Assembly (NCBI GenBank): GCA_030063045.1
Contig: JAQSEB010000022.1
Location: 1,533,501 to 1,597,500, forward strand
Source of the DNA: Pratylenchus scribneri
Taxonomy: Eukaryota > Nematoda > Chromadorea > Rhabditida > Pratylenchidae
Length of the DNA: 64,000 nt
Direction: 5' to 3'
The position numbers and the translations under genes were made by a program. Below the pieces are notes generated by a model, which did no database searches, was not told where the DNA came from, and saw only the letters and a program-made list of their open reading frames with translations. Positions 45,012 to 57,359 of this stretch are shown here, in pieces. Positions within the stretch are counted from its first letter, which is position 1. Every line of letters starts with the position of its first letter.

Positions 45012-47722
45012 TTATTTTATTTTCTTCATCATTCCCTTTTTCTTCAAGTTTATTGGAATAACAAGCCAAAATTGTTTGAGCACCATTTTTTTCAAAGCAT
45101 ACAACATTATTCCAGGGATAATATATAAGAAAATTATTTTTGACTGATTTCTGAAAAATTAACAAATTTTTAAAAACGAATGATTCTCATTTTTGGTTTT
45201 AGCGTGTTTCACTTAAAAAAGGTCGTTAAAGATATTTTATCCAAACCGGTTTACGGCTAGGAATTAAACCAAAAATCCTATCTGGTTTTCGGGTTCAGCA
45301 TGTTTGAAAACCCTTAAAAAGTTTAAAAACATTCATTTAGAAATGTTAAACTCACATAAAAACATGGTTTATTTGAAATGTTTTAAACGGTTTTTAAGTG
45401 AAATGCGCAAATACGCTCCATTTTTGAGAATGGCTACCAATTAATTTTAATCATTAAATTCACCCCCCATAATTTTTTGTGTCAAAAAATTAAAGCATGA
45501 AAAGTTTATAACGGTTTAGTGGTTTGTCCAAAATTCACAAACCATACACCATTGGATAGAGCTCGTCAAAACGCGTCGATTGGTATATAATTTGATTGGT
45601 TTTGAACCAAAACCCACAAGATGGTTTAAACGATTTAAAACCCTTAATTTTTGATCAAACCACACAAAATATATACCAATCGACGCGTCTTTAAGTGATC
45701 TATCTATGGGTATAAGGTTTCGGGATCCGTTATAAATTTTTCGCCATTTTCAATGTTTTTTTTTCGCAAAATTAAATACCATCCATTTTGTAATGGCCTA
45801 TATTTTACGAAATGAAAAGCTAATGGAAAATTCTATGTTTCACGGGTGAAGTATTTTTCAAATTATAATTTGCTATCCTCCCATATTTAAATATTAATTT
45901 CAAAATTTACTTACAATTCCAAGAATTCATTATCGCTATCGACGATTGGAATTGAGTCACGTACACCAATTCGACGTTCCTCTTCTCGAATTCGTTGGGT
46001 TAATTGTCCTACCAATAAGAATTCATCCAATTTAACATGCAAACCAGGAGCAGTGAACTGATTTTAAGAAAATTGTGGCTATTTTATTTTGTTTTTTACC
46101 GGTTCTCCATTGATCAGAGCACTTGGGTGAAGCAGGACGACAAACAATTTCTTCCATGGATAATGAATAATTTTGTCAATCTATGTGAACAAAAATTATG
46201 GAATTTTTTTTTTGTAAATTTGCCCTTCTTAACCTCTCCAGACGGTAAATAATCCTGTGCGAATTGTTTGAATGTGATTGGTGGTTGCGCCATAATTGGG
46301 CCATGTTCCGCTTCATATTGTTGTAGGCGAGCCACAAAGAATAACAAACATAAATGGAGACAAGTTGGAAGAGAAGCATAATGGGGAATGATAGCAGTGT
46401 GTGGAATTTGTAAAATGCTGTGAAATATTGTGAATTATATTATTTTATATGGTGGAAATTTTGGAAAATATTAGTAAATTAGATGCTTGCTAGTAAATTT
46501 TGGAAATTTTGGCTTTTATGCAAAAATTTTGGAAATTTCGGTTTTTTATGCAGAAATTTTTGAAATTTTGGCTTTTATGCAAAAATTTTGGAAATTAAAC
46601 AAATTTCAAAAAAAATACCTTAAGGGGCACAGAACGGTTAGTAACCGCGAATAATCTAACCGTTCCTTATCCGTGCCTTGTTAGCGGCACTAACCATTGA
46701 CCGCGTTTTCATTAACCGTTCACGGATAATTAACCGTTAACCTTAGTATTAAATTAAGCTTAAAAAACCGAAATTTTAAAAATTACCAGCCCAACCCCAA
46801 ATTGCGGTAAATTCCGAAATTTACTAATTTCCAAGAAGGAGAAATAAAATTAAATTAATACTTTTCTTATCCCGTTCAATTTTGTAGCCACTTTTTGCAT
46901 GTTCTTTGTTGAAATTATCCACGAATTCTTTGTATCCATCATAATTATCCCAAAGAACTTGAATCGGCGAAAAAATTATCTTCCGATAGGTAATTTTGTG
47001 CTCATTATCAAATTTTGATTTGAATTTGGACAAAATTTGTTGAAGATTCATTTTGCTGTTCTTGGCGCCATTCTCTTCTTCATTCTCGTCATCCACAGAA
47101 TTAGATGAAGTTTTTTCGCTACTTTTGACTTTAAATCGTAGTCCGCGTGATTCTGAAAATAATTTTTGTTGAAAATATTTACATTAATTATAAATTATTG
47201 ATGATTAGGGAGTGGATTTTTATGCCACACAATTATAAAAAAGGTTTTTTAAGAAACTTCTTAAAATAGTTTCCAGGAACCTCGAAATAGTTCATTTGGT
47301 TTAACTTTTTTATAATAAATTTTTCCATCAAAAAATGCCAAATAGGTCAAAAAATTACGTTAAAAACAGAAAAATGGTACCACTTTTTCTTACATAAATC
47401 TAATATTTACTTAAAAATTGATGTCAAGTGTGAATTTTGTTTTAAATTTTTGAAAAACTTAAAAACCTTGATACTTCAGCAATATGAAGAAAATTTATTA
47501 ATAATTAATTTAATTACGAATTATAATGCATTTTTTATCGGCCAAATTATCTAAGAGAAGGCAGCATTTTGCATTGTTGTTTGTTTTCATTGAATAATGT
47601 GCTCGAAATGGATGGCACAAAAACAATAAATTGCGATGATTTCGATGGTAGAACATTTGCTGCTGAATTTGACTGGGACCTCTCAAAAAATTGGTTGTAA
47701 ACATTTTAACAATGCAATACAT
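45012..47722 (-). CDS. Paraplegin-like mitochondrial membrane protein without AAA or protease domain, 6 exons
   Basis: Minus-strand exons are 47722-47518, 47152-46825, 46417-46234, 46180-46100, 46057-45915 and 45150-45012. All five junctions agree in phase, giving 359 residues. The N-terminus is Arg/Lys-rich and short of acids, like a mitochondrial import signal. A hydrophobic stretch (SINLILFLLLGNY) is TM1. The next part matches the intermembrane-space domain of m-AAA proteases: PPITFKQFAQDYLPSGEIDK, KKLFVVLLHPSALINGEP, LTQRIREEERRIGVRDSIPI. TM2 is KIIFLYIIPGIMLYALKK. It then stops after a basic tail, where AFG3L2/SPG7 would begin the ATPase domain. No Walker A motif was seen down to 44.0 kb. 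It is the second gene of a probable operon. Confidence 0.75.
45495..45760. mobile_element. Foldback MITE, AACGGTTTA family
   Basis: Left AAAAGTTTATAACGGTTTAG and right CCGTTATAAATTTTTCGCC form the ends; GAGCTCGTCAAAACGCGTCG and CCAATCGACGCGTCTTTAAG pair inside. It lies in the last intron of the paraplegin-like gene. Confidence 0.7.
46470..46745. repeat. Tandem repeat and short GC-rich palindrome
   Basis: About three copies of a roughly 37-bp unit (AAATTTTGGCTTTTATGCAA) occupy 46495-46600. Next to it, 46619-46745 holds GAACGGTTAG, CTAACCGTTC and GTTAACCTTAG, an inverted-repeat patch. Both lie in intron 2 of the paraplegin-like gene. Confidence 0.5.
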
Positions 47723-47879
47723 TAACCTGAATTAATAAGGAAAAAATTTTTAGTATCTTTGAAAAATAAAATGTTAATTCTGAGAACAAATTGTAAAATG
47801 TTATCCAATATAAACATTATTTTTTTTCGTTAAAATCGAAATATTGATAAAAAAAATCCATTAATAGAAAACAATTTCA
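47723..47879 (-). promoter_or_regulatory. Operon-type intergenic spacer with trans-splice acceptor
   Basis: Only 157 bp separate the exonuclease stop (47880) from the next ATG (47722) on the same strand. The spacer ends TTATTAATTCAG followed by GTTA and the ATG, an acceptor sequence in the position expected for trans-splicing of a downstream operon gene. Confidence 0.5.
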
Positions 47880-49941
47880 TCAATTTAATATAATAAAGTG
47901 CATTTTTAAGTAAAATATCTTTGAATTTTTCGCATCTTTTATCTTCTTCTTCTCCTCTCTTTTAGAAATAAAATATTGTCCAGTTTTTATTCCTTTAACA
48001 ATTTTGATAATTGCACATTTTTGTAATGAAATTTGTTGGTCAGTATTGAGTCTAAAAATTTAATAAATTTTTTAATCAAATGAAAACTATTTAACCTTTT
48101 AAAATTGGGAAGAATTTTTTGATACAATTTTATCAATGAATAAGCATCCATGGCCGCATATTTTTTCACTAAAAAATGTTTTAATTTATAAAGTGAGAGC
48201 AACAAATTTGATTTATGAATGTCAAAAACTAAGTCACCAAAATTTTTCAATGTTTTTTCAAGTAATTTTCTTAGCTAAACATGAATTTGGCCTTATTTTT
48301 CACTGTTTGGAAAACTTCCTAACATTTGTTTTGTCTCTCCCTTATTTGCTCTCATTTTCATCTTCGTTTCTAGTTTTTCTGACTCTTCCATCGTCCTCGT
48401 CATTCTTCGGAAGAAGAAGAAGACGAAGACGAAAGAGAAGTTTTTGGAACACTCATGTCATTGCTTATTTATTTGGCCATTTTGGTAAGAGGCAATGCCA
48501 ACATTTACCAAATATTTGACCAATGATAAATGTTGACATTGGGCTTACAAAAAATATGCATAAATTGCATTGAACAAAATGAAGGCCAACATTAATGTTT
48601 AGTATTTGTAATTACCCAAATGAATGTTTTTTTTTAAATTGAAAATATTTTATTTTATCTTTAACAACCTCAATTTCAACGTACGTTCGTTTGTCAATGG
48701 TCTTGAACACCAATTTGTTTCCATCATTTGCCTTTGCCCTTTTGATAATTGAATATCCAAGAAATGATCCACAACGTAAAATAATTTCAATTTTAGTGGT
48801 GGATTAGCTTAAATAAAACTTTTTTATAAATTAAAATTTATGAAATTAATTTTACCTCCAAATATAATTTTTGATGCATTTGGGATACGAGAAATCTGCA
48901 CAGAATTAATTAAAAAATAAATAGAAACATTTTCAAAAAATAAACCTTTTGAAGTAAGGTGTATAAGCACAAAATATTTTGGGAATTTATTAGAATTGGA
49001 CCGATAAATGGAAATGTTTTTTTCAGCACCCTAATATCATTTCCAAAAGCATAACCTTAAATTCAAAAATTTTTTAAATTTAAAAATGCAGAAAATTAAA
49101 CCGATTTTCATTGTTTCAGAGCAAAACAAAGTTCGAAAGAAATTAATCCATTCTTCTTCGGTTAAAGTATTTTCTTCAGTCAACCTTTGAATATCAACAA
49201 TGTAAACGGCGTTGGATGTCGCAATTTGAATAATGGACATTCTTAAATTAAATATTGATTAACGTACAAGTTTGACTTTGATTTTTGTGCTGGAAAAGGG
49301 AGTCTATTAATTGCCGAAAAAATAATTAACTTGCCGAAAGGAAATATAACTTGACCAAACTTTTAGATTCCCTAACCCTTTTAGTTTTAGCCCCTAATCC
49401 CATCCTGGCTATGAACCAAACCCTAAGCCCTAATACCTAGTTATGGCCAAGAGCCAAGTTATATGGTTCTAAAAATATAATGTTTTTCGGCACGGAAGAT
49501 TTCGACAAATTAATTATTTTTTTTCGGCAAATTAATATTTCTCATTGGAAAAATCAATAAATGGCATTACTTTTTAGACCGAAAAAATCGATTAATAGTC
49601 AAAAAGAAGATTTTTTGCTTTTCAATGGATTTTTATCTCAAAAAGACTTTACCAATTTACTTCAAATTAAAACAAAACCTCTCTTCTGATTGTGCCACAA
49701 AATATGGTCCCCATTCCGCATCAATTCCAATAATTTCCTCATTGCTTTTTGTGCATTTGTTGAGAACTTCAATCAATCCACTGAATGCCCTTTTATCATC
49801 AGCAACAAAGATTGGTGTTCCATCGTCCAATTTACAACAAACATTTTTTGCATTTACATCACTATCATCGATTGGATGAGGAGAAATGCCATTATTTCCA
49901 TTAGAAAATTGAGAACGCTGCCAAAACTGAAGCAAAATCAT
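47880..49941 (-). CDS. DEDDy 3'-5' exonuclease domain protein (MUT-7/EXD-like), 7 exons
   Basis: Minus-strand exons are 49941-49679, 49241-49102, 49055-48946, 48895-48856, 48807-48685, 48168-48096 and 48051-47880. All phases agree, giving 306 residues. The DEDDy motifs are in place: Exo I IGIDAEWGP (D74, E76), Exo II GYAFGNDIRVL (D141) and Exo III YAAMDAY (Y229, D233), with NWCSRPLTNELKK before Exo III as in MUT-7/Werner-type exonucleases. It should trim RNA or DNA from the 3' end using two metal ions. The Mut7-C domain of full MUT-7 is absent; the protein ends 70 residues after Exo III. A 2-exon mini gene lies just upstream, so a longer N-terminus is possible. A palindromic repeat sits in intron 5. 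Confidence 0.88.
48475..48590. repeat. Palindromic dispersed repeat (exonuclease intron 5)
   Basis: GGCCATTTTGGTAAGAGGCA, ATGCCAACATTTACCAAATA and the inverse AATGATAAATGTTGACATTGG followed by TTACAAAA fold into a hairpin. Same family as 2510-2640 and 20640-21135. Confidence 0.55.
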
Positions 49942-49999
49942 TTATTAATTTGTAATTTTTGGCAAACAATTTTCGATTATTGCCTAATTAATTCCTAAA

Positions 50000-50300
50000 T
50001 GTTTTAGATATCCTCCATCCAATTCATAGCCCAATCCTTCTTAAAAATTAAATACCCAAAATAAGTATTTGGACGATTTTCAAATTTTTCTTCATTTATT
50101 TAAATAGGAAAAACCTCTTGATTCTTGAATGATTTATTCCAATGATGTTCTAAGCCATTCCCATTTTGGATTTGCGATAATTGATGCCCGGTTATTGCTG
50201 TTGTTATATTGTGCAAATTTGAGAATGTTCTGCTGCTCACTACTTTATTTTTGTTGGCACAGAATAATCGATAATAATAAAAACTTCGTGAATAGAACAT
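50000..50300 (-). CDS. Small hypothetical protein, possibly mitochondrial, 2 exons
   Basis: Exon 1 runs from the ATG at 50300 to about 50118, ending NKSFKNQE before a GTTTTT donor. Exon 2 follows TTTTTAAG near 50040 and could add KDWAMNWMEDI and a stop, for about 73 residues. The N-terminus is rich in Tyr, Ser, Arg and Lys with no acids, like a mitochondrial signal. The product is unknown, and the ORF could instead be the 5' part of the exonuclease gene. Confidence 0.3.
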
Positions 50301-50705
50301 TTTTGTTTGCTTAAAAATTTGAAAATCATTTTTAAATCAAATTTATTTTTTACAAATTTTTTAAAAATTGGAAAAAATTCCTTAAAATATTGAAATAAAT
50401 TTATTCACCAAAATCGGAATTATTTTAAAAAATTCACCCTCAAATCCATACACCCAAAATCACCATAGAGAAAAACCTCTAAAAATGTTTTATTATTTTA
50501 CTTCCATATATTAATGCTAGTTTGGTATAAATAGGCAAATAGAAGAAAAATTACTAGCTACTCATCAATTCACCATCACAATTCACAATTATATAATCGA
50601 TGAAAAAATCGGTTTCACAAGTCAAATTAATGTTGCTATTTTTAAGATTTAATTTTATTTTACAGATTTAAAACCATTTCACAAAATTAATTTGGCATAT
50701 ATAAA

Positions 50706-53700
50706 ATGGCAGATAAAATAACCGGAAATGCTCCATATTTTCGAACAGTTCCATCATCGCCAGAACCGGATGAAGATGAAATTTTATTACCGGGTGCAGA
50801 TGAAATAATAGAGGAGGAAGAAATGAGCCCGGGCGGATTACCAGTAGAAAAAATATTGTCGCGCGAAATTGGAGAAGAAAGCACTAAAGGTTTTACAATT
50901 AGGTATATATTATTTTATGTAAATTGGAGAATATTTAGAAAAGTCCAAAAATGAAGAAGATGATGAAGAAGCAATATTAAGACGTCGATTATTGGAGAAG
51001 AAGAAGGAAAAGGAAGAGAAGCAAGAAAGTAAAAAGTCATCATCTAATCGAAAAGAACAGACAAAATCTGCTGATGTTGGTGGACGAGAAAAAGAAGAAC
51101 AACAGGTTTTATTTAATATTCTTTTTTTAAAGAAATTAATTTAAATATTAATTAGGGAAGGAAAGATGCACCGACAACAGCAAACATTCCAGCCAAGAAA
51201 GAAAGGGAAAAGATTGTTTGGAATAAGCAGGAAAAAGTGTCATCAACGAGCACAAAAATTCAAGAAAAATATTCTACAACTGCTAGTCGAAAGGAAGAGA
51301 AGCGAGAAAAGGAAAAGGTTTAATATTTTGACTAAAAACACTGAAATTCTCGAAAAAGATAAATACATCAAATAATTTTAATGGTTTGGCGTACATTCAT
51401 AAACCATATATGAGCCTGGTCAAGACTCAGATCATGGTTTGGGTCAAAACTAAATTTGTTTTAAACAGTTTAAAACGATTTTGGTTTTTGGTCCAAAGCA
51501 AATTTAAAATTTGGGTAATTTCCTGTTTTTGGGTGATCAATCTTATTATTATCCTATGGTGAGGCAAGGGGATGAAGAAAAAGGAAAAATGTGGATGATG
51601 AAGAAGATGGTAATGAAGATGTTAGTGAGGAAGACGATCATCATTTCTCATCTTCATTTTCATCTTCTTCATAATCATCATCTTCCTCATCATCGCCTTA
51701 CCCCTCCCCCCCCCCCCCCGCCCGATATACCGAAAGAATGTAGGGTTTTGAGTCTGGGATATACACTTAAACCATTATAATCTCTACAATATAGAATATA
51801 TTTCATACTTTTTTGGCAATAAATATTTTCCCTTCATGTTCATACAGAAAAATGGCCATGAAAAACAACGATATGTGCTGCCATCTTCATCAAAAACATC
51901 ATCATCCAAATTAAAATTAGACGAAGGATCAGCCAAAAAATCAACAACGGAATTAAAATCCTCCTCATCGAAGGAAAGTCATCATCATCGAAGAGAAGTG
52001 GACAAAAACAAAAGGGATGAAGGAGGAACAAAAAAACGACATAGGGAAAAGTCGGACTCATCGGAAGGAAGAGGAGAAAGAGGAAGAAGAGATGGAAGGA
52101 AAGAAATGAAGAAGGAAGATAAGGTTTGGTTTTAATAATTGAGTTAATTAGAGGAATGTTTTGGCTGATTATACAATTTATATAAATAAAAAAAATTTGG
52201 AAATCAAGTCACAATTTCAATTTAGTCTTAAAATTTAATCCGATTTGGACTTGAGACCAGTGTTCCAAAAACGTCTCACGTCTCATCTTTCGTCCCGTCT
52301 TCGTCCTATTTTGATGAATGACGAGGACAAAGGAATAGACGGAAAAAACTAGTCTAAAAGACGAAGAAAATATAATGGAAAAAAAATTCACAGACGATTA
52401 GAAACAAAAATGAAAGGGAAAAAAAAGAGAAAAGACGAGGACGAAGACGAGCGATGGAACGTATTTATTTGGAACATTGCTTGAGAGTTGAGACTAATTT
52501 CTCTTCTCTTTAAGACTTTAAGGGCACTTTTTTCTTCATTACAAATCATCCCTAGAAGAAATAGGTTACTATTTACTTGTATTTCAATTTAATTGTTGTT
52601 TATTTTAAAAGGAAATTCAAATTCCAACAGCCGAGAAAGAAGAAGCTATAATGGAGGAAGTGAGCCCTTTGGAGGAGGATAAACCACCGGCAGAAGGAGG
52701 AGGAGGAGGAAATTTAAAAGAAGCTGATGAACCGACGACAAACAAACCAAAAAAATATTCAAAATTTGAAAGCAGCCCGGAACAATCCGAGGACGAAGGA
52801 ATGGGCGCAAAGGAAGATGATGCTGAAATTTATTCGGATAATGAACAAACAGCAGGTTTGGATAGAGAAATAAAATAAAAATATTTAAAAATGCCGAAAA
52901 AATTATAACAGTAACAATTCTTTACTATACCAGAAAAACCATATATCCAATCTTAAATCTCGTCAAGACACATCATTTGGTTTTGGTTATATTTTGGTAT
53001 CCTAAAATTAATTTTAAATTAGTTTTGACCAAAAGCTAAAATCTTAAACCGTTGACATTGACATTAATGCAGTTTGGGAATGTAAGGGCTGTGGAAAATA
53101 TTTGAAACATTTTTAGATAGAAAAGTAAATATTCAAAAAATTTTTTAAAAAATCCTCTCAGTCAGCTAAATTTATATAGCATTTAAACCGACACACTGGT
53201 TTTCTTAAACTCCACTCCTAAATAATACATCTTTGAGGATTCGAACCAGCAACATTTAAATGTTGTACCAAAGTCTTAAGCCATTCGGCTATTGATGGCA
53301 TGTTGACCAATGAATGAATTAGAAATAAAAGGAAAAGAAATTGAGTTGATTTTGTTAGTCAGTGCAAAACATTTAAATCATTTTTAAATAGAGATGTAAA
53401 AAATATTCAATAAAAAATCCTCTCAGCTGAATTTTATAGCATTTAAACCGACACACTGGTTTTCTTAAAACACAACTCGAAAACATCATTGAGGATTCGA
53501 ACACACCACATTTTTAAATGTTGTACCAAAGTCATTAGCCATTCAGTTATTGATGACCTACGAGTCGTGCAATTAATTTCATAATTAAAGTGAATAATTG
53601 GAATTGTTTTGATGGAATATATGCTTAAAATCACGTAATTTTAATTTTCTTTCATTTTTTAACATTTTGTTTGTAAGAAAAATAAAAATATGATCAAAAA

Positions 53701-56700
53701 TTTTAATATTTATAAGATCAATTCAAATAATATTCATTCCCTCTACATTAATTGTGTTACTACTTTGATTGAGTTTGTGTCACTCCCATCGCCCTCCTTC
53801 CATCTCCTAAACTGCATTAGTTCCAATTGTTTAATAACTCTTTAACTTTGACCAACCCAAAACAAATTATAAACCATTCGATGCGTTTTGGCCAGATCCC
53901 AGATCTATCCAAAATGTTTATGTGAATTTAGGACAAATCTCCTTTAAACCATTATATTTATTTTTTGGAGTGTGAAACTCGTCGTACCACAATTACATTT
54001 TTTTTTCAACAAATTAAATAATATCTAAAACAAAATTATAAAAATTGATATTGATTGAACATTTTTAGAATTTGGAATGGAGGTGGATGATGTGAAAACA
54101 AATTTGGGAATGGACGGGAATGAAGCTGGCATGGATGTGCTGGACGATGATTTGCTGGAAAACAAGGAATTCGACAAACTCACCGAAACCGAAAAGGCAA
54201 TTGTAAGTTTAAAAAATCAATTTTAGGTAAAACTGTTGTTGATTCGCACACTTTTTATAAAATTTTAGGGAATTTTCATGGGAATCCGAATATCGCATTG
54301 GTTTTTCAATTCCAAACCAATTTAAAAATCAATTAAAACCCCGATTTAAACAAAATCTCTTTTAAAATCTGATTTTAAACCAGTTTTTGAACGGTTTGTT
54401 ATGATGGACAAAATTCAAAATTAAAAGGATATTCGGATTTCATTTCCTTTCATAACCAAAAAAAAACAAATTAAATTAAATTTATGACAAAGAAAATATC
54501 AAAAAGAGGATATGAATAGGCAAAATAAGAGGGTAACGAATAACAATTTTATTCATTAAATATTGCCTAAAAACATTAAAATTTATCCTTTAAGCTCTCG
54601 CCTGAAAAATTGAAGCAAATGGAAATGAGACACCAAAAGAAGCTTATTTCTCGTCTGCCAGTTTATTATCCAGGCATTTCCGGTTGTCGAAGTGTGGTGG
54701 AATATGAATGTCTAAACAAAATATCGGAAGGCACTTTTGGTGTCGTTTATCGAGCACAGGAACGGCGAACAGGTTAAAATAGTTGAAAAATTCACTTGTT
54801 AATATAATGAAAAAATTTTCAGATGAAATTGTTGCCTTAAAACGATTGAAAATGGAAAAAGAACATCAAGGATTTCCTATCACTTCCCTGCGCGAAATTA
54901 ATATGGTTGGTCACTATTTATAATTTTAAGAAAATTTTTGGGAATCGCGGTTTCAGGTTATCATAGAGAAGCGAGAATAAGTTAGTCCGGCTCAAAATAA
55001 TCGATTTAGTTCAATTTTTTCAATAAATTAAATTGGGGACCCGAAATAAAGCTTTAGGCAAAATTTGATAAATTAAAAACCGATTAAACGGTTCATATTT
55101 TAAAATAATTTTTTATCGTTTTAAAATTGAAATTAAATAAATTATAACGATTATTTCGAGTAGAATGAGCCTATTCTGTCGTCTTTAGGAACCAAAAGCC
55201 GGAATTTCAAAAATTGGCTGGCCTAACATTTAGCCATTTCCGACATTGTTTATTTATACTATTTTACCATTTATTTACACATCCTTAATTTTTTTAGCTT
55301 CTCAAGTGCGGTACCCATCCAAATGTGCTGAATGTTCGTGAGGTGGTGGTTGGGTCGAGCATGGACAAAATCTATATGGTTATGGAATATGTGGAACATG
55401 ATATGAAATCATTGATGGAATTGATGAAATCCAGGAATAAAAAATGGACAATTTGTGTTTTTTTTACGAATAAATTCATTCATATATTTTCAATTTTTTA
55501 GCCCAAGTGAAAACCTTGATGCGCCAATTACTCTCCGGGGTAGAGCATATGCATGTGAGTGAGAAATTTTTAATTTTTAATGCTCGGATTTTTTAATGAT
55601 ATAAAATCGTAAAATACAGTAGTTAGTACTTGTTAATTAACGGGAGGAGGGACAAAAATTTAATGGGAGGAGGGACACCTGAAGTTTCATTATACTTCCT
55701 CCCTCATTGCCTTAACGACTAAACTAACGCGAGAGGAAATTCTAAACCCAATTTTATCCTACCCTAAAACTCATCCAGTCCCAGTGATATTCGTAAATTT
55801 TGGTACGATAACTTTACGGGCCAGGTCCGATTCTCTGCTGGTCTGGTCCGGCTAGAATTATATGCTATATGGTATTTGAGGAAAATGGTTAGGGGATACC
55901 TGAGATAATTTTAACCCCATCATATCCGTAATCTATCCCCTAATGACCATAATCCTAATCACTCATAGGGGTAATTCTTCACTTTCCAAAAAAGAAAATA
56001 ATTAAATTTAATAAACACCATTTGAAATAAGTAGAAATCCGAGCACTAATTGTTATCATTATCAAACTTAATTTGTGCTTTTTTTAGGAGGAATATGTTA
56101 TCCATCGAGATTTGAAAACATCTAATTTGTTGATTTCCCATCAGGGCATTTTGAAGGTAAACTAATTTAATTTAAATTTTCCTATAAATATAAACTCATT
56201 TGCATTGACAGATTGGCGATTTTGGTTTGGCCCGGGAATTTGGCGAACCCATAAAGCCTTATACGCCAATTGTGGTAACACTTTGGTACCGATCACCGGA
56301 ATTGTTGTTGGGCACAAAAATTTATTCGACCGCAGTGGACAATTGGTCGGTTGGATGCATTTTTGGTGAATTCCTCAAACTGGATCCAATGTTCGCTGGG
56401 AGGACGGAAATTGAGCAATTGCAAAAAATATTCAAAGAAGTTGGAACACCGAATGAGCAAATTTGGCCGGGATGCATGGAATTGCCGGGGATGAAAACGG
56501 GCGTTTTCCCCGAAACTCCTTACAATCAATTGCGACGAAAATTTGCTGCCGAATTGCCGGATGACGATGGATATGAACTGTTGAATAAGTGAGTGTGAAT
56601 TGAACATTTTTGGATACTTGTGCAGTTTGTATCCTCTTTTTTGGTCAACTGGATAGATAAAAATTTAAGGTCCCCCCTATGGAAGCTCAGGAATAGCTTT

Positions 56701-57359
56701 AGTTGAAAACATATCCCTGAATGAACACTAACTAATGACTTTAACCCTAATCCTGATGACCCAAAGGGTGGACCCTTCATTTTTTGCCAATTGACTAAAA
56801 AAGAGGATACAAATTGTACAAAGTTCCCATTTTGTAGATGCTAGGTCTCAAAAAATGGTGCAAAAAATGTTCATTTAAATCTTTCCTTTTTTGCAAAAAA
56901 TATTTGCAGAAAAACAATATTTATAGAAAAATACAATATTTTTTAAATTTATAGTCAAATTTAATGTTTTATTATTTTTAATTATTTCAAAGTAAAATAA
57001 AAAAATTAAAATAACATTTGCACCATACACCATTTGTGGTGGTCAATTCCATACAGTTTTTGTATTCACTCAAATAAAAATTTCATTCCATTCACACAGG
57101 TTGTTGGCACTTGACCCAAAAAAGAGAATTTCGGCCTCGAGCGCATTGAAAAGCAAATGGTTCCAGAATGATCCGAAACCGACGCCTCCATCCTCATTTC
57201 CAACGGTGCATTTTAATAAATTTATTAGTTGTAATTTTATTAATTTTGCAGTGGCCAGCCAAAAGTGAACACAACAAAAAGCCACCAAATGAGCCGACGG
57301 CACCCAGAAAACCAGCACCTGGCGGATTTACCCTGAAATTTGATGTTCCAAAATTTTAA
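50706..57359 (+). CDS. CDK11: Cyclin-dependent kinase 11 (PITSLRE kinase), 14 exons
   Basis: Exons are 50706-50889, 50939-51105, 51156-51317, 51848-52123, 52612-52855, 54069-54202, 54595-54772, 54823-54905, 55298-55454, 55502-55554, 56088-56156, 56212-56588, 57100-57205 and 57252-57359. All 13 junctions agree in phase, giving 765 residues (human about 795). Residues 1-390 are charged Lys/Glu/Ser-rich low complexity, as in CDK11. The kinase has [11 protein letters not shown] (435-445), Lys455 in VALK, the PITSLRE cyclin-binding helix (467-473), HRDLKTSN with D554, DFG at 572-574, [14 protein letters not shown] in the T-loop and a C-terminal [15 protein letters not shown]11 with cyclin L acts in pre-mRNA splicing and transcription. 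Introns hold a hAT MITE and SINE copies. Confidence 0.95.
51640..51725. repeat. TCATC-rich tract and C-homopolymer in CDK11 intron 3
   Basis: GATGAAGAAGATG-type purine repeats (51560-51635) face TTCATCTTCTTC pyrimidine repeats, so the tract can fold on itself. It ends in a run of about 14 C before GCCCGATATACC. Confidence 0.6.
52258..52479. mobile_element. hAT-type MITE, 222 bp, in CDK11 intron 4
   Basis: Ends CAGTGTTCCAAA and TTTGGAACATTG are complementary with one mismatch. Flanking 8-mers CTTGAGAC (52250-52257) and CTTGAGAG (52480-52487) match at 7 of 8. Inside, GACGAAG/CTTCGTC repeats make a further inverted repeat. Confidence 0.65.
53090..53307 (-). repeat. tRNA-derived SINE, family 1, copy 2
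   Basis: On the minus strand: CATCAATAGCCGAATGGC, GGTTCGAATCCTCAAAGATG, GTGTCGGTTTAAATGCTATA and CTGAGAGGATTTTTT in the same order as at 35956. It lies in CDK11 intron 5. Confidence 0.7.
53350..53565 (-). repeat. tRNA-derived SINE, family 1, copy 3
   Basis: Same elements as copy 2, in the same orientation, separated by about 45 bp. The B box is changed to GTGTTCGAATCC, so this copy is more decayed. Confidence 0.65.
56625..56818. mobile_element. Inverted-repeat MITE in CDK11 intron 12
   Basis: TTTGTATCCTCTTTTTTGGTCA at the left is complementary to TGACTAAAAAAGAGGATACAAA at the right, with GGTCC...GGACC inside. A related element is nested at about 26115-26325 inside the hAT element there. Confidence 0.65.

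Noticed and set aside
45012..45165. Frame reading NFLIYYPWNNVVCFEKNGAQ as a separate exon
   Set aside because: The phase from the upstream exon selects the other frame, which gives the expected TM2.
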